Notes under the pieces: model-generated
Told to the model about the DNA's origin: nothing
What the model saw: only the letters and a program-made list of their open reading frames with translations
The model's database searches: none
Translations under genes and position numbers: made by a program
DNA from: Candidatus Aenigmatarchaeota archaeon
Lineage (GTDB): Archaea > Aenigmatarchaeota > Aenigmatarchaeia > CG10238-14
Assembly: GCA_025058005.1 (NCBI GenBank)
Contig: JANXDN010000001.1
Location: 1-20,282, forward strand
Direction: 5' to 3'
Length of the DNA: 20,282 bases
Shown: positions 13,712 to 20,282 of the stretch, in pieces
Layout of the letters: every line of letters begins with the position of its first letter
How positions within the stretch are numbered: position 1 is the first letter of the stretch

Positions 13712-14239
13712 ATGCCAAGGTTGTTTGTTTGTGTGTGGATACCAGAAGAAATGAAACAAGCTATACTAGATTTTCAGAAAAAATTATCGAAATTGCCGAT
13801 AGAAGCTAAATTTGTCGAAAGGGAAAATCTTCATTTAACACTAACTTTCTTAGGTGAAAGAACGGGTATCGAAGATATAAAAAAATCTTTAGAAAAATTG
13901 AAGGGTTTTGGAGAATTTCCTATTTTTTTATCTGGTTTGAAAATAATTCCGTCCCTCGAGTATATAAGGGTTATAGGAGTAAATGTAAAAGACGATGGCA
14001 CTTTTACCAAATTAATAAAAAACACTGTTAAATTGGTAGGTGGAGAATATTACGAAAGTTCTAAGATGACTCTATGCAGAGTAAAATCGATAAAGGATAA
14101 ACAAAAAGTAGTTAAATTTCTCGAAGAAAACAAAGATGTGAGTTTCGGTAAAATAGATGTAAAAAAAGTAGATCTTGTGGAAAGCAAGTTAACTCCGAAA
14201 GGTCCTTTATATTCAAGTTTGTTTGAAGTATATTTATGA
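13712..14239 (+). CDS. 2H phosphoesterase (ThpR/LigT-like) with altered second motif
   Basis: The 175-residue product matches 2'-5' RNA ligase/cyclic phosphodiesterase proteins: MPRLFVCVWIPEEMKQAIL, the first catalytic motif HLTLTFLG (H41, T43), the central strands, and the second motif region SSKMTLCRVK. The family has H-x-(T/S)-x twice; here the second histidine is lysine (K118, codon AAG at 14065-14067). In 2H enzymes both histidines act in acid-base catalysis, so activity is probably lost or changed, although RNA binding may remain. ATG 13712 is chosen because the match begins at MPRLF; the frame is open to 13646. A TATA-like TTTAATAAA (13682-13690) lies about 26 bases upstream. The stop overlaps the next start (ATGA). 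Confidence 0.86.
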   Translation: MPRLFVCVWIPEEMKQAILDFQKKLSKLPIEAKFVERENLHLTLTFLGERTGIEDIKKSLEKLKGFGEFPIFLSGLKIIPSLEYIRVIGVNVKDDGTFTKLIKNTVKLVGGEYYESSKMTLCRVKSIKDKQKVVKFLEENKDVSFGKIDVKKVDLVESKLTPKGPLYSSLFEVYL

Positions 14240-14586
14240 TGTTGAAAGAAAAACTGTTTGTAATATTTTGTTTTTTTATTTCTACAATTGGGATTTTTGT
14301 AATGTATATAGCTGACAAGATGGTTCAACCAAAATGGGTTAAAATAAATCAAATAAGCGAAAATGAAAATTATATCATCTTTAATGCCACGATAATCAGC
14401 ATAAAAAGAGCTGAAACATCCACATTTATTAAAGCAAAGGATGAAACTGGGGTTATAGATGTGGTTGTTTTTGGTAACACTATAAACACAAGCTTTATAA
14501 CTGTTGGGATGAATGTCACAATTATAGGAAAACCAGAAAAATATAAAGGAAAAATGGAGGTGCTGCCTTCAAATATTTTGAGATAA
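14236..14586 (+). CDS. Membrane-anchored OB-fold protein
   Basis: The 116-residue product has one hydrophobic segment (about 8-25) and a C-terminal OB-fold-like domain (about 45-115): FNATIISIKRAETSTFIKAK, DETGVIDVVVFGN, VGMNVTIIGKPEKYKGKMEV. The pattern is that of tRNA_anti/YhcR-type OB domains, which bind nucleic acids or act as small secreted domains. It overlaps the 2H phosphoesterase gene by 4 bases, so the two are translated together. The 3' end overlaps dnaG on the other strand by 18 bases. No enzyme motif is seen. Confidence 0.7.
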   Translation: MMLKEKLFVIFCFFISTIGIFVMYIADKMVQPKWVKINQISENENYIIFNATIISIKRAETSTFIKAKDETGVIDVVVFGNTINTSFITVGMNVTIIGKPEKYKGKMEVLPSNILR

Positions 14587-15732
14587 TTCTTCCATGGTTA
14601 TTATTTTTGTTCTATGTGTGGTGTATTTTTTCTCGGTCGAAGAAGCTACTAAATATTCTACTCCAGCTTTATCTGCTGCTTCGGCTATTTCTTTCGTTAT
14701 TGGACCATCTATTAAAACAATTTTAGCATCCCTTAAATTTTCGTTGTCCTCTGTAAATTGTGTGAGAGGAAGTTTCGCCAACATTTTCATTTTATCATTG
14801 AAAACATATGCAGCTCTTGTTCCAACCATTTTGTCTAAGATGTCTAAGATTTTTCTTTTTTTATCCTCGCTAAACTCTTCTTTCTTGCTTTCTATAATCG
14901 GTTTTTTTTGTCTTCTTGATTTTATTGCCTCGACGAAAGGCAGCTTTTGTTTTAATGAAATAAATATTTCCTTGTCAGCAAGTTCTTCCACTTCTTTTCC
15001 GTCAGGTGCTCTTGCAACATAATCTATTTTAACAAACCTTGAAAGTTTTTTTAAGACGAGATCGCCGCCACGATCTCCATCGACGAAAGCAATAACTTTT
15101 TTACCTTTTAAAAATTCTACTAAATTTTTCGAAAGCGAAGTGCCGCCTATAGCAGCAACGTTTTTTATCCCCACTTTTAACAAGTTTGCTACGTCTGCTC
15201 TACCTTCAACCAAAATTACTTCTTCAGCGTTTACTGCTTCTGGACCGCACTCTATGCCGTTGTAATCTATTATTTCTGATGATCTCACTGAACCTCTTAT
15301 CGCCTCTGCTAAAGCTTCTGCATCTGGCTGTTCTTTCATTAATTTTTGAAGGATTTCTTTAGCTCTATCGACAACATACTCCCTTTTAACTTCTCTTATA
15401 TCTTTCACGTCTTTGAGTGTCACTTTGGCTTCGCATGGTCCTATTCTTTCTATAGTTTCTATTGCAGCTGCTATTAACGCTGTTTCGGTGCTGTCAAGGC
15501 TAGAAGGTATATAGATGGTGCCTTCGGTTTTACCATCTCTTTCTTTTAACTCTACATCTATTCTGCCTATTCTTCCTGTTTTTTGTAACTCCCTCAAATC
15601 TAAATCTGCCCCCAACAAACCTTCTGTTTGACCAAAAACAGCACCAATAACATCAGGTTTTTCCACGACACCTTCTGCGATGAAATTTGCTTCTATTAAG
15701 TATTTTGTTGTAGATTGAGCTATTTTCCCCAT
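14569..15732 (-). CDS. dnaG: Archaeal DnaG primase-like protein (TOPRIM)
   Basis: The 387-residue product begins MGKIAQSTTKYLIEANFIAE, as archaeal DnaG proteins do. The TOPRIM domain lies at about 168-250: EVILVEGRADV (catalytic Glu 176) and VIAFVDGDRGG (Asp 218, 220). A linker and a C-terminal domain (EYLVASSTEKKYTTHR) follow. Archaeal DnaG can make primers but is best known as a stable part of the RNA exosome, where it helps bind poly(A)-rich RNA; either role is possible here. ATG 15732 is chosen over GTG 15741 because the GGGGTGAT ribosome binding site lies 4 bases before it. The first 80 bases overlap the end of the small TOPRIM gene upstream. Confidence 0.93.
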   Translation of the reverse strand: MGKIAQSTTKYLIEANFIAEGVVEKPDVIGAVFGQTEGLLGADLDLRELQKTGRIGRIDVELKERDGKTEGTIYIPSSLDSTETALIAAAIETIERIGPCEAKVTLKDVKDIREVKREYVVDRAKEILQKLMKEQPDAEALAEAIRGSVRSSEIIDYNGIECGPEAVNAEEVILVEGRADVANLLKVGIKNVAAIGGTSLSKNLVEFLKGKKVIAFVDGDRGGDLVLKKLSRFVKIDYVARAPDGKEVEELADKEIFISLKQKLPFVEAIKSRRQKKPIIESKKEEFSEDKKRKILDILDKMVGTRAAYVFNDKMKMLAKLPLTQFTEDNENLRDAKIVLIDGPITKEIAEAADKAGVEYLVASSTEKKYTTHRTKIITMEELSQNI

Positions 15733-16072
15733 AAATATCACCCCATTTATTCAACTCTTCTATTTTTGCTACCCGAAAAGTGCTCTTAAATTCTTTCCTT
15801 AACTCCGGGTTGTATTTTATTTTTTCCATTTCAAAAAACCTATATATCCTCTTCTTTTTCAGTTCACCCTCACGATCAAAATCAGTTAATACCACATATT
15901 CTGATGTTTTCGGTAGCTCTAAAATGAATTTTTCTATTGATTTTCCGGAGATAGTGATTATGTTATTAAGATTAAATGCTTCCAACGCTTTTTTGTCGTT
16001 CTTGCCTTCGACAATTATGAGATAATGTTGCAGGCGTGATATTAACTTTTCGTGATCGTGAGTGATGAACAT
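15653..16072 (-). CDS. Small stand-alone TOPRIM domain protein
   Basis: The 139-residue product holds one TOPRIM domain: YLIIVEGKNDKKAL (catalytic Glu about 22), NNIITISGKS, then VVLTDFDREGEL (Asp 63, 65). It resembles small archaeal TOPRIM proteins (UPF0292 type) related to the RNase M5/OLD/DnaG superfamily, which handle nucleic-acid phosphodiesters; its substrate is unknown. The C-terminal 27 residues (ending in the basic HRRRCRGKT) are read in a different frame inside dnaG, so the natural C-terminus was gained or kept by overlap. A TATA-like ATTTAAAT (16099-16106) lies about 30 bases before the start, giving a leader of about 4 bases. The gene is divergent from the HD gene. Confidence 0.82.
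   Translation of the reverse strand: MFITHDHEKLISRLQHYLIIVEGKNDKKALEAFNLNNIITISGKSIEKFILELPKTSEYVVLTDFDREGELKKKRIYRFFEMEKIKYNPELRKEFKSTFRVAKIEELNKWGDIYGENSSIYNKILNRSKFHRRRCRGKT
15737..15744 (-). promoter_or_regulatory. Strong ribosome binding site of dnaG
   Basis: GGGGTGAT on the minus strand is close to the full complement of the 16S rRNA 3' end and is 4 bases before ATG 15732. It lies inside the upstream TOPRIM gene and decides the start. Confidence 0.75.
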
Positions 16073-16097
16073 TACTAACTCTATTTTTTATAGAAAG

Positions 16098-16106
16098 TAT
16101 TTAAAT
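16098..16106 (-). promoter_or_regulatory. TATA box of the TOPRIM-dnaG unit
   Basis: ATTTAAATA on the minus strand, centred about 30 bases before ATG 16072. A second AT-rich box (CTATAAAAAATA, near 16090) lies closer. Confidence 0.4.
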
Positions 16107-16245
16107 TTTTGGTTTTTAAAAACGATATTGGTTTATTATAATCAAAATTTTGTAAGATTTCTAAAACTTTAACCCATTATCCTGTCTCTTAATATTAAAT
16201 GTATGTTTCTTAACAGTTGCTCAAAAATATTTGTCTTTACTAAAG

Positions 16246-16262
16246 CTTTAAAACTATTAAAT
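16246..16262 (+). promoter_or_regulatory. TATA region of the HD-DHH operon
   Basis: CTTTAAAACTATTAAAT lies 22-38 bases before ATG 16284, with TATTAAAT centred 26 bases before it. This fits leaderless initiation. Confidence 0.45.
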
Positions 16263-16283
16263 CTCTATTAACTTTAGATTATT

Positions 16284-16889
16284 ATGGAAATTTTACTCAA
16301 GTTAGCTGAAAAAATCGAAGATAAAGAATTGAGAAAAAAAGTAATAGACTATATAAACGATAAAAAGTTGAAAAATCCCAAATTTTCAAAATACAAGAGG
16401 GAAGATTTGGAAAAGGCTGGTAGTTATTTTTCTGTTGGCGGCTCAAGTTTTGGCCCAGTAGAAAGAGATGTCGTCCATCATACCGCTGTGTTAACTCATA
16501 TGGTTGTTCAAGTTGCAAAAATAGTAGAGTCTGGATATGGAATAAGCCTCGACATAGACGCTTTAATCGCTGCTTCCATATGTCATGATATAATGAAGTC
16601 TGCTGAGTTTAATAGAGATGAAAATAACGAATTGGAGCCGACCGGTATAAGCTTAGATCATACCATCCTTGGTGTGGCTGAGCTGTATGCTAGAGAGTTT
16701 CCAGAAGAGGTTATTCACATTGTTGCTTCTCATCCTGGTGAAGCTGGAACGACACAACCAAAATCATTCGAAGCAGTAATATTTCATCAGTTAGACTCTC
16801 TTGCATCTGTAATAGAATATTATGCTTTGGTTTACTCTAAATTGAAAGAAAAAATGATGGAAATGTCAAAAAAGGAGAAAGATAAATGA
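16284..16889 (+). CDS. HD domain phosphohydrolase
   Basis: The 201-residue product has the HD metal-site pattern: HHTAVLTH (65-72), SICHDIMK with the HD pair (H101, D102), DHTILG (H126), HIVASHPGEAG (H145, H150) and a final Asp in HQLDSLASV (D171). Several histidines beyond the minimal set suggest a two-metal site. HD enzymes remove phosphate from nucleotides or cleave cyclic nucleotides or RNA; the substrate here is unknown. It overlaps the DHH phosphoesterase gene by 4 bases (ATGA), and GGAG (16874-16877) inside it serves the next start. The C-terminus is a lysine-rich helix (KLKEKMMEMSKKEKDK). Confidence 0.88.
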   Translation: MEILLKLAEKIEDKELRKKVIDYINDKKLKNPKFSKYKREDLEKAGSYFSVGGSSFGPVERDVVHHTAVLTHMVVQVAKIVESGYGISLDIDALIAASICHDIMKSAEFNRDENNELEPTGISLDHTILGVAELYAREFPEEVIHIVASHPGEAGTTQPKSFEAVIFHQLDSLASVIEYYALVYSKLKEKMMEMSKKEKDK

Positions 16890-18013
16890 ATGAAATTAAA
16901 AACATAGAAGATCTAGTTTCTTTTTTGAAAAAAGTAGTTGAAAATGTAAAAAGCGGTGATAGAGTTTGTGTTGTTCATCATGATGATGCTGATGGTTGCA
17001 CTTCTGCCGCATTAATGAGTATACTCTTGTTCAAAAATACTGGACAATTGCCAGAAATTTTACCTATTAGATCGCCCACGTGTATTTCAAAAAATTTTAT
17101 TAACCGATTGAAAAGCACAAATCCTGATTATATTTTTACGCTAGATGTAAGTATTGATCCAAAAAAAATGGGGCTGTTCAACGGTTTTATTTTGGACCAT
17201 CATATACAAAACTATCAAAACAAAGGGAATATGTTATATTTAAATCCTAGGTTCTTCGAAAAGGTTGATGAAAATGTTCCTCCTACCTCTTTTATCATTT
17301 ATAAACTTTTTAAATCGTTTTACCCGTTCGAAAAAATTTCCTGGATTGCTGCTATTGGAATAACAGAAGATCATAGGGTTGAATTGTGTAAAGAGGTTTT
17401 CTACCAAGTTATGAAGGAGTATCCAAACTTTTTTGATGTGAATGAAATTAATCAAAGAAATATAGAAAATTCTGTTTTTGGAAAATTGTGGGATATGGTT
17501 AGAGCTGGAAGGATGATAAAAAGAATTGAAGGCGCAAAAATAGCTGTTCGAGCTCTCATAGAATGTAAGGATAACCCATCAAATCTACTAGAAGGTTCTG
17601 GTTCTTACTCCTATAATCTTCTAAAATTTTACAAAAATGTCGACAGAGAAGTAAAAAAAATTCTTAAGAATATTCCTAAGAACACGAAGTTTTACAAGGA
17701 AAAAAAGGTTCTTGTGTATAATTTACCTGCAAGTAAAATGGAGTCTTTAACTTCTTTTATAGCTGACAAGTTGAGGTCATTATACCCAGAGTGGATAGTT
17801 TGTGTGGTTGGGAATGCTGAAAACGACAAAGGTGTAAAAATAAGCATAAGAGTAGAACAAAACAAGAGAGATGTTGATCTTGCCTTCATAGTAGAAAAAT
17901 TAAAGGTTATGTTTAATGGTTTGAAAGGTGGCGGGCATAAATCTGCTGTTGGAGTTAATATAAAAAAAGATGATGTTGAAAAATTTTTTAAGGAATTATT
18001 GAACTCCGTTTAG
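16886..18013 (+). CDS. DHH/DHHA1 family phosphoesterase (RecJ-like)
   Basis: The 375-residue product has the DHH motifs in order: HDDADG (32-37), LDVS (D87), the DHH signature LDHH (103-106), and ITEDHRVE, which corresponds to motif IV. The C-terminal DHHA1 domain has GGGHKSAVGV (348-357), which binds substrate. Archaeal relatives include RecJ-like 5' or 3' exonucleases, some of which join GINS in the replication machinery, and nanoRNases. The sequence alone does not tell single-strand nuclease from oligonucleotide phosphatase. All metal-ligand motifs are intact. It overlaps the HD gene by 4 bases. A T-rich tract follows 15 bases after its stop. Confidence 0.9.
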   Translation: MNEIKNIEDLVSFLKKVVENVKSGDRVCVVHHDDADGCTSAALMSILLFKNTGQLPEILPIRSPTCISKNFINRLKSTNPDYIFTLDVSIDPKKMGLFNGFILDHHIQNYQNKGNMLYLNPRFFEKVDENVPPTSFIIYKLFKSFYPFEKISWIAAIGITEDHRVELCKEVFYQVMKEYPNFFDVNEINQRNIENSVFGKLWDMVRAGRMIKRIEGAKIAVRALIECKDNPSNLLEGSGSYSYNLLKFYKNVDREVKKILKNIPKNTKFYKEKKVLVYNLPASKMESLTSFIADKLRSLYPEWIVCVVGNAENDKGVKISIRVEQNKRDVDLAFIVEKLKVMFNGLKGGGHKSAVGVNIKKDDVEKFFKELLNSV

Positions 18014-18027
18014 TCTAAATAGGCGAA

Positions 18028-18041
18028 TTTTTTCTTTTTTT
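18028..18041 (+). terminator. T-rich terminator after the HD-DHH operon
   Basis: TTTTTTCTTTTTTT begins 15 bases after the DHH stop on the sense strand. Such U-rich tracts end transcription in archaea without a hairpin. Confidence 0.5.
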
Positions 18042-18115
18042 ACGTTTTCATCCAAATTTAAGTGTTTGATAAAGTAGGTAAATATGTTTTTGTTATTTTA
18101 TTAAAGGTGTTAAAG

Positions 18116-18319
18116 ATGAAGTGTGTGAGGTGCAGCTCTTTAAGGGTTGTCACGTTCATAGACTTTTTTGGAAACAAGAGGGCTTTTTGTAGATCTTGCC
18201 AGGAGTCTATGCTAATTCAAAAGGCACTCATCAACCAAAAAAAGCTTGCTGAATTTGCTGAATACTACAGAGGTGGTTTATTTGAAGAGTTTAATATTGG
18301 AAGAAAAATGCCTGTTTGA
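18116..18319 (+). CDS. Small zinc-ribbon protein
   Basis: The 67-residue product carries CVRC (residues 3-6) and CRSC (about 25-28), two CxxC pairs that would bind one zinc ion. Between them is a strand-turn region (VVTFIDFFGNKRAF), and a helical C-terminus follows (EFAEYYRGGLFEEF). Zinc ribbons of this size often bind RNA, DNA or ribosomes; no specific family is recognised. I choose ATG 18116 because GGTG (18106-18109) lies 6 bases upstream and the zinc ribbon starts directly after it. The open frame begins at 18062, but that extension has no ribosome binding site. It is convergent with fibrillarin. Confidence 0.72.
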   Translation: MKCVRCSSLRVVTFIDFFGNKRAFCRSCQESMLIQKALINQKKLAEFAEYYRGGLFEEFNIGRKMPV

Positions 18320-18387
18320 AGATAGAGGTGTTTTAAAAGTTAAAAAAATTTTAGCAAGCAAAAATCGGATATTTGGATGTATAAAAC

Positions 18388-19053
18388 CTATTGATTTTTT
18401 CTTTTCAAAACAAAAAAACCATGATCTTTTTCAAATGGATCTAATGTCACAAAATCCTCTATACTAAAAAACTTTTCAAGCTTCTCCCTCTCCTCTTTAT
18501 AAACAATATTTGGTTTTTTGACAACATCTATACTTCTTGATTTTATAGCTATCATCGCATATCCGTCTTCCTTTAGGAAAAACTCGCAATTTCTTATTAA
18601 AACATCTGTCATATCAGGTATGGCCACGTCAGCATAGACTAAATCAACTTCCTCGATCCACCCATATTCTTCGGGCTTTCTTGCATCTGCCAATATCGGC
18701 ATTATGTTTTTTCTTTCTTTTGCAACAAACAACAAATCTCTTAAAACTCTCTCTGAGATTTCTATTCCATATATTATACCTTCGTTTCCTACTATATCAC
18801 TAAAATGGCTTGAAGTTGTGCCAGAAGCGATACCTAAATAAAGAATTTTAAATCCTTTTTTTATCGGAAATTTCTTTAATCCTTTGTAAATAGCTGCTGC
18901 GGGTTTTGATCTATCCGGAACCCATACCCTATATTCTTTGCCATCCTTTTTTAACAATTTTTCACCATAAACTTGTTTACCAGGTGTAAGATTTTGTGTT
19001 GTCAACTTTCCATTTATCCAAAAAATTCCTTCACTTTTTATTTTATCTTGCAT
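18388..19053 (-). CDS. flpA: Fibrillarin-like rRNA/tRNA 2'-O-methyltransferase
   Basis: Fibrillarin is the methyltransferase of the C/D-box particle and uses S-adenosylmethionine to methylate the ribose of rRNA and tRNA at guide-selected sites. The 221-residue product has the fibrillarin N-terminal region (VYGEKLLKKDGKEYRVWVPD), SAM motif I LYLGIASGTTSSHFSD (71-86), YGIEIS with acidic E98, LADARKPEEYGWIEEVDLVY, ADVAIPD (D142), IAIKSRSID (K171) and LDPFEKDHGFFVLKR (D205, H211). These include the catalytic K-D-K-H type residues. It starts 1 base after the nop5 stop, with GGAG about 10 bases before its ATG, so the two subunits are made from one message. Confidence 0.97.
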   Translation of the reverse strand: MQDKIKSEGIFWINGKLTTQNLTPGKQVYGEKLLKKDGKEYRVWVPDRSKPAAAIYKGLKKFPIKKGFKILYLGIASGTTSSHFSDIVGNEGIIYGIEISERVLRDLLFVAKERKNIMPILADARKPEEYGWIEEVDLVYADVAIPDMTDVLIRNCEFFLKEDGYAMIAIKSRSIDVVKKPNIVYKEEREKLEKFFSIEDFVTLDPFEKDHGFFVLKRKNQ

Positions 19054-19054
19054 C

Positions 19055-20107
19055 CTAATCTTTCTCCTTCAAAATCTTATCTATTTTTTCTTTCAACTCT
19101 TTTTTAAGTTGCTCTGACTTGTCACCTTCACCATAATAATCCATTTTTATTGCTATGTTGATTTTTGATGCTAAAACTCTTGCTATTTTTCCTCTCTTTC
19201 TTGGAGGTGCTTGCTGAATAAATTGATGTGTGAACAAGATTCCATGTTTTGGTGACTTTCCATGACCATGTAAATATCTAAACAAAGCTTTTTCAGCACC
19301 TAACAATTGTATTGTGGAAGATGGTTTTTTTGCTAATTTATCAAACCCACCGGCCAAATTTATTAATCTAGCTGCGAGTATTGGAGTAGCAATTGCAGAA
19401 AAATTTGGCGCAAATTGTTTCAATAAATTTTCTAAATATTTTTCCATATCTTCTTTAAGTTTATACATTTTAACTATCAAAGTTGCAAACTCTTTGAGAA
19501 TTTCTTCGTCGTTTTTGTCCATCTCTATACCCATACTATTTTTTGCAACATCTTCAAATTCTTTGATGTTTTTTCTCAAACCAAAAGAGGATATTAGCTT
19601 GACGAATTTTTCATGTTTATCTACAACGTGCTCCATTTCTGGGAAATGTAAGCCATACCACTCTCTTAATCTCGCAACATATATGTTTATTGTTTTTTCC
19701 ATTTCATCTATTGCATCTATAACTTCCATAACTATTTTATCTTTTTTCACAACCTCTTTTATTCTAATCTTTGACAATTCTACTCCAACGTCAACAAGAT
19801 ATTTGTTAAATTCCACTGGCGTAAAAAATTCTCTTGCAATTTCTCTAATTTTTTTTCTAATTATCTTCTGTGCTTCGTTATTCTCTTCATATAGATAATC
19901 TTTTATCTTTCTATCCAAAACAAAATCACTATAGTTTTTCTTTTTCAATTTTTCAATTAATTCCTTTTCTTCTTTTGAAACTTCTTTTTCGTTTAATAAA
20001 AGTGCAATTTTTTTCACATCTTTAACTAAAATAATTTTGTCTATTATTTCTTTTTTTTCATTTAGAGCAAAAACTCCTATAGGTGTTCTAAGTATGTAAG
20101 ATTTCAT
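19055..20107 (-). CDS. nop5: Nop5 (Nop56/58-like) C/D RNP scaffold protein
   Basis: Nop5 bridges L7Ae on the guide RNA and fibrillarin in the archaeal C/D RNP. The 350-residue product has an N-terminal fibrillarin-binding domain (about 1-110), a charged coiled coil (about 115-220, through LREWYGLHFPEMEHVVDKHE) and the RNA-binding NOP domain (about 230-340). The NOP domain contains ARLINLAGGFDKLAKKPSST, LGAEKALFRYLHGHGKSPKH and PRKRGKIARVLASKI. The C-terminal tail is short and lysine-rich. The start is leaderless with a TATA box about 26 bases upstream. It is first of the nop5-flpA pair, an order conserved in archaea. Confidence 0.96.
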   Translation of the reverse strand: MKSYILRTPIGVFALNEKKEIIDKIILVKDVKKIALLLNEKEVSKEEKELIEKLKKKNYSDFVLDRKIKDYLYEENNEAQKIIRKKIREIAREFFTPVEFNKYLVDVGVELSKIRIKEVVKKDKIVMEVIDAIDEMEKTINIYVARLREWYGLHFPEMEHVVDKHEKFVKLISSFGLRKNIKEFEDVAKNSMGIEMDKNDEEILKEFATLIVKMYKLKEDMEKYLENLLKQFAPNFSAIATPILAARLINLAGGFDKLAKKPSSTIQLLGAEKALFRYLHGHGKSPKHGILFTHQFIQQAPPRKRGKIARVLASKINIAIKMDYYGEGDKSEQLKKELKEKIDKILKEKD

Positions 20108-20126
20108 TATTTTAAGTAAGAAAAAT

Positions 20127-20140
20127 TATACTTAAATAAA
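20127..20140 (-). promoter_or_regulatory. TATA box of the nop5-flpA operon
   Basis: TTTATTTAAGTATA on the minus strand is centred 26 bases before ATG 20107. No ribosome binding site is present, so the transcript is probably leaderless. Confidence 0.5.
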
Positions 20141-20155
20141 AACACTATTGTTAAT

Positions 20156-20282
20156 TTAAAATGTGTTTATTTTTCCTTCTACAATTTTTTCTGTCAATTC
20201 AAAAAATCTATTTTTATTTATATTTTTAATCAAAAATTCTTTTATCTTTGCTTCTTTTGATTTTTCGGAAAAATGTTTTACT
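20156..20282 (-). CDS. C-terminal end of an unknown gene (partial)
   Basis: On the minus strand a frame enters from the right edge and stops at TAA 20158-20156, giving 41 residues (VKHFSEKSKEAKIKEFLIKN, then a charged helix ending EGKINTF). The composition is helical and lysine/glutamate-rich, as expected at the end of a soluble protein. The family cannot be told. It would be read in the same direction as nop5, with 48 bases between. Confidence 0.5.
   Translation of the reverse strand, partial: VKHFSEKSKEAKIKEFLIKNINKNRFFELTEKIVEGKINTF

Noticed and set aside
14594..15022. Plus-strand frame of 142 codons opposite dnaG
   Set aside because: It is a mirror of the dnaG coding strand, with serine-rich low-complexity product and no start signal.
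18062..18115. N-terminal extension of the zinc-ribbon protein
   Set aside because: The GGTG site at 18106-18109 precedes ATG 18116, and the zinc ribbon begins there.
19314..19898. Plus-strand frame of 194 codons opposite nop5
   Set aside because: It arises from the codon pattern of nop5 on the other strand; the product is serine/phenylalanine-rich without motifs.

Overview
The window is archaeal. It carries RNA polymerase subunit D, Kae1, archaeal DnaG primase, the Nop5-fibrillarin pair, a RecJ-like DHH protein, a PRC-barrel protein and a DUF1512 protein. Most starts are leaderless, lying about 25 bases after a TATA-like box; the rest have GGTGA-type ribosome binding sites. One tRNA has a small intron in its anticodon loop. 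The DNA is very AT-rich and densely packed with many overlaps. RpoD lacks the iron-sulfur domain. Together this fits a small-genome archaeon, possibly of the DPANN group; the lineage is inference.

Layout. Positions 1-2760: end of a probable NurA nuclease, a membrane-anchored unknown, a DUF1512 protein and a nitroreductase. 2765-6250: lipoprotein, site-2 protease, circularly permuted GTPase, a DUF1461 membrane protein broken by a frameshift, and tRNA-Leu(CAG) antisense to its 3' end. 6614-8710: membrane glycosyltransferase coupled to a membrane thioredoxin-fold protein, then tRNA-Leu(UAA) with a 12-nt intron. 8755-9369: rpoD. 9549-11763: Cas4-like nuclease, small HTH protein, Cas2-like protein and kae1, all on the plus strand. 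11812-13591: HTH protein with tandem repeats, PRC-barrel protein, ExeA-like AAA ATPase. 13712-16072: 2H phosphoesterase with a changed second motif, membrane OB-fold protein, and on the minus strand a small TOPRIM protein overlapping dnaG. 16284-18319: HD and DHH hydrolases, zinc ribbon. 18388-20107: fibrillarin and Nop5, then the end of an unknown gene.

How genes work together. Nop5 and fibrillarin form the core of the C/D-box 2'-O-methylation particle. Kae1 makes t6A in tRNA. DnaG and the small TOPRIM protein are nucleic-acid enzymes read as one unit. The HD and DHH genes overlap and probably act in related nucleotide or nucleic-acid hydrolysis.

The most unusual block is 9549-10802. A Cas4-like nuclease with all visible motifs lies next to an HTH gene and a Cas2-like gene, without Cas1 or a CRISPR array. 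Two copies of a palindromic 13-base site frame the promoter region of the Cas2-like gene. The HTH and Cas2-like genes together resemble a PaaX-type regulator split in two, and the Cas2-like gene overlaps kae1.
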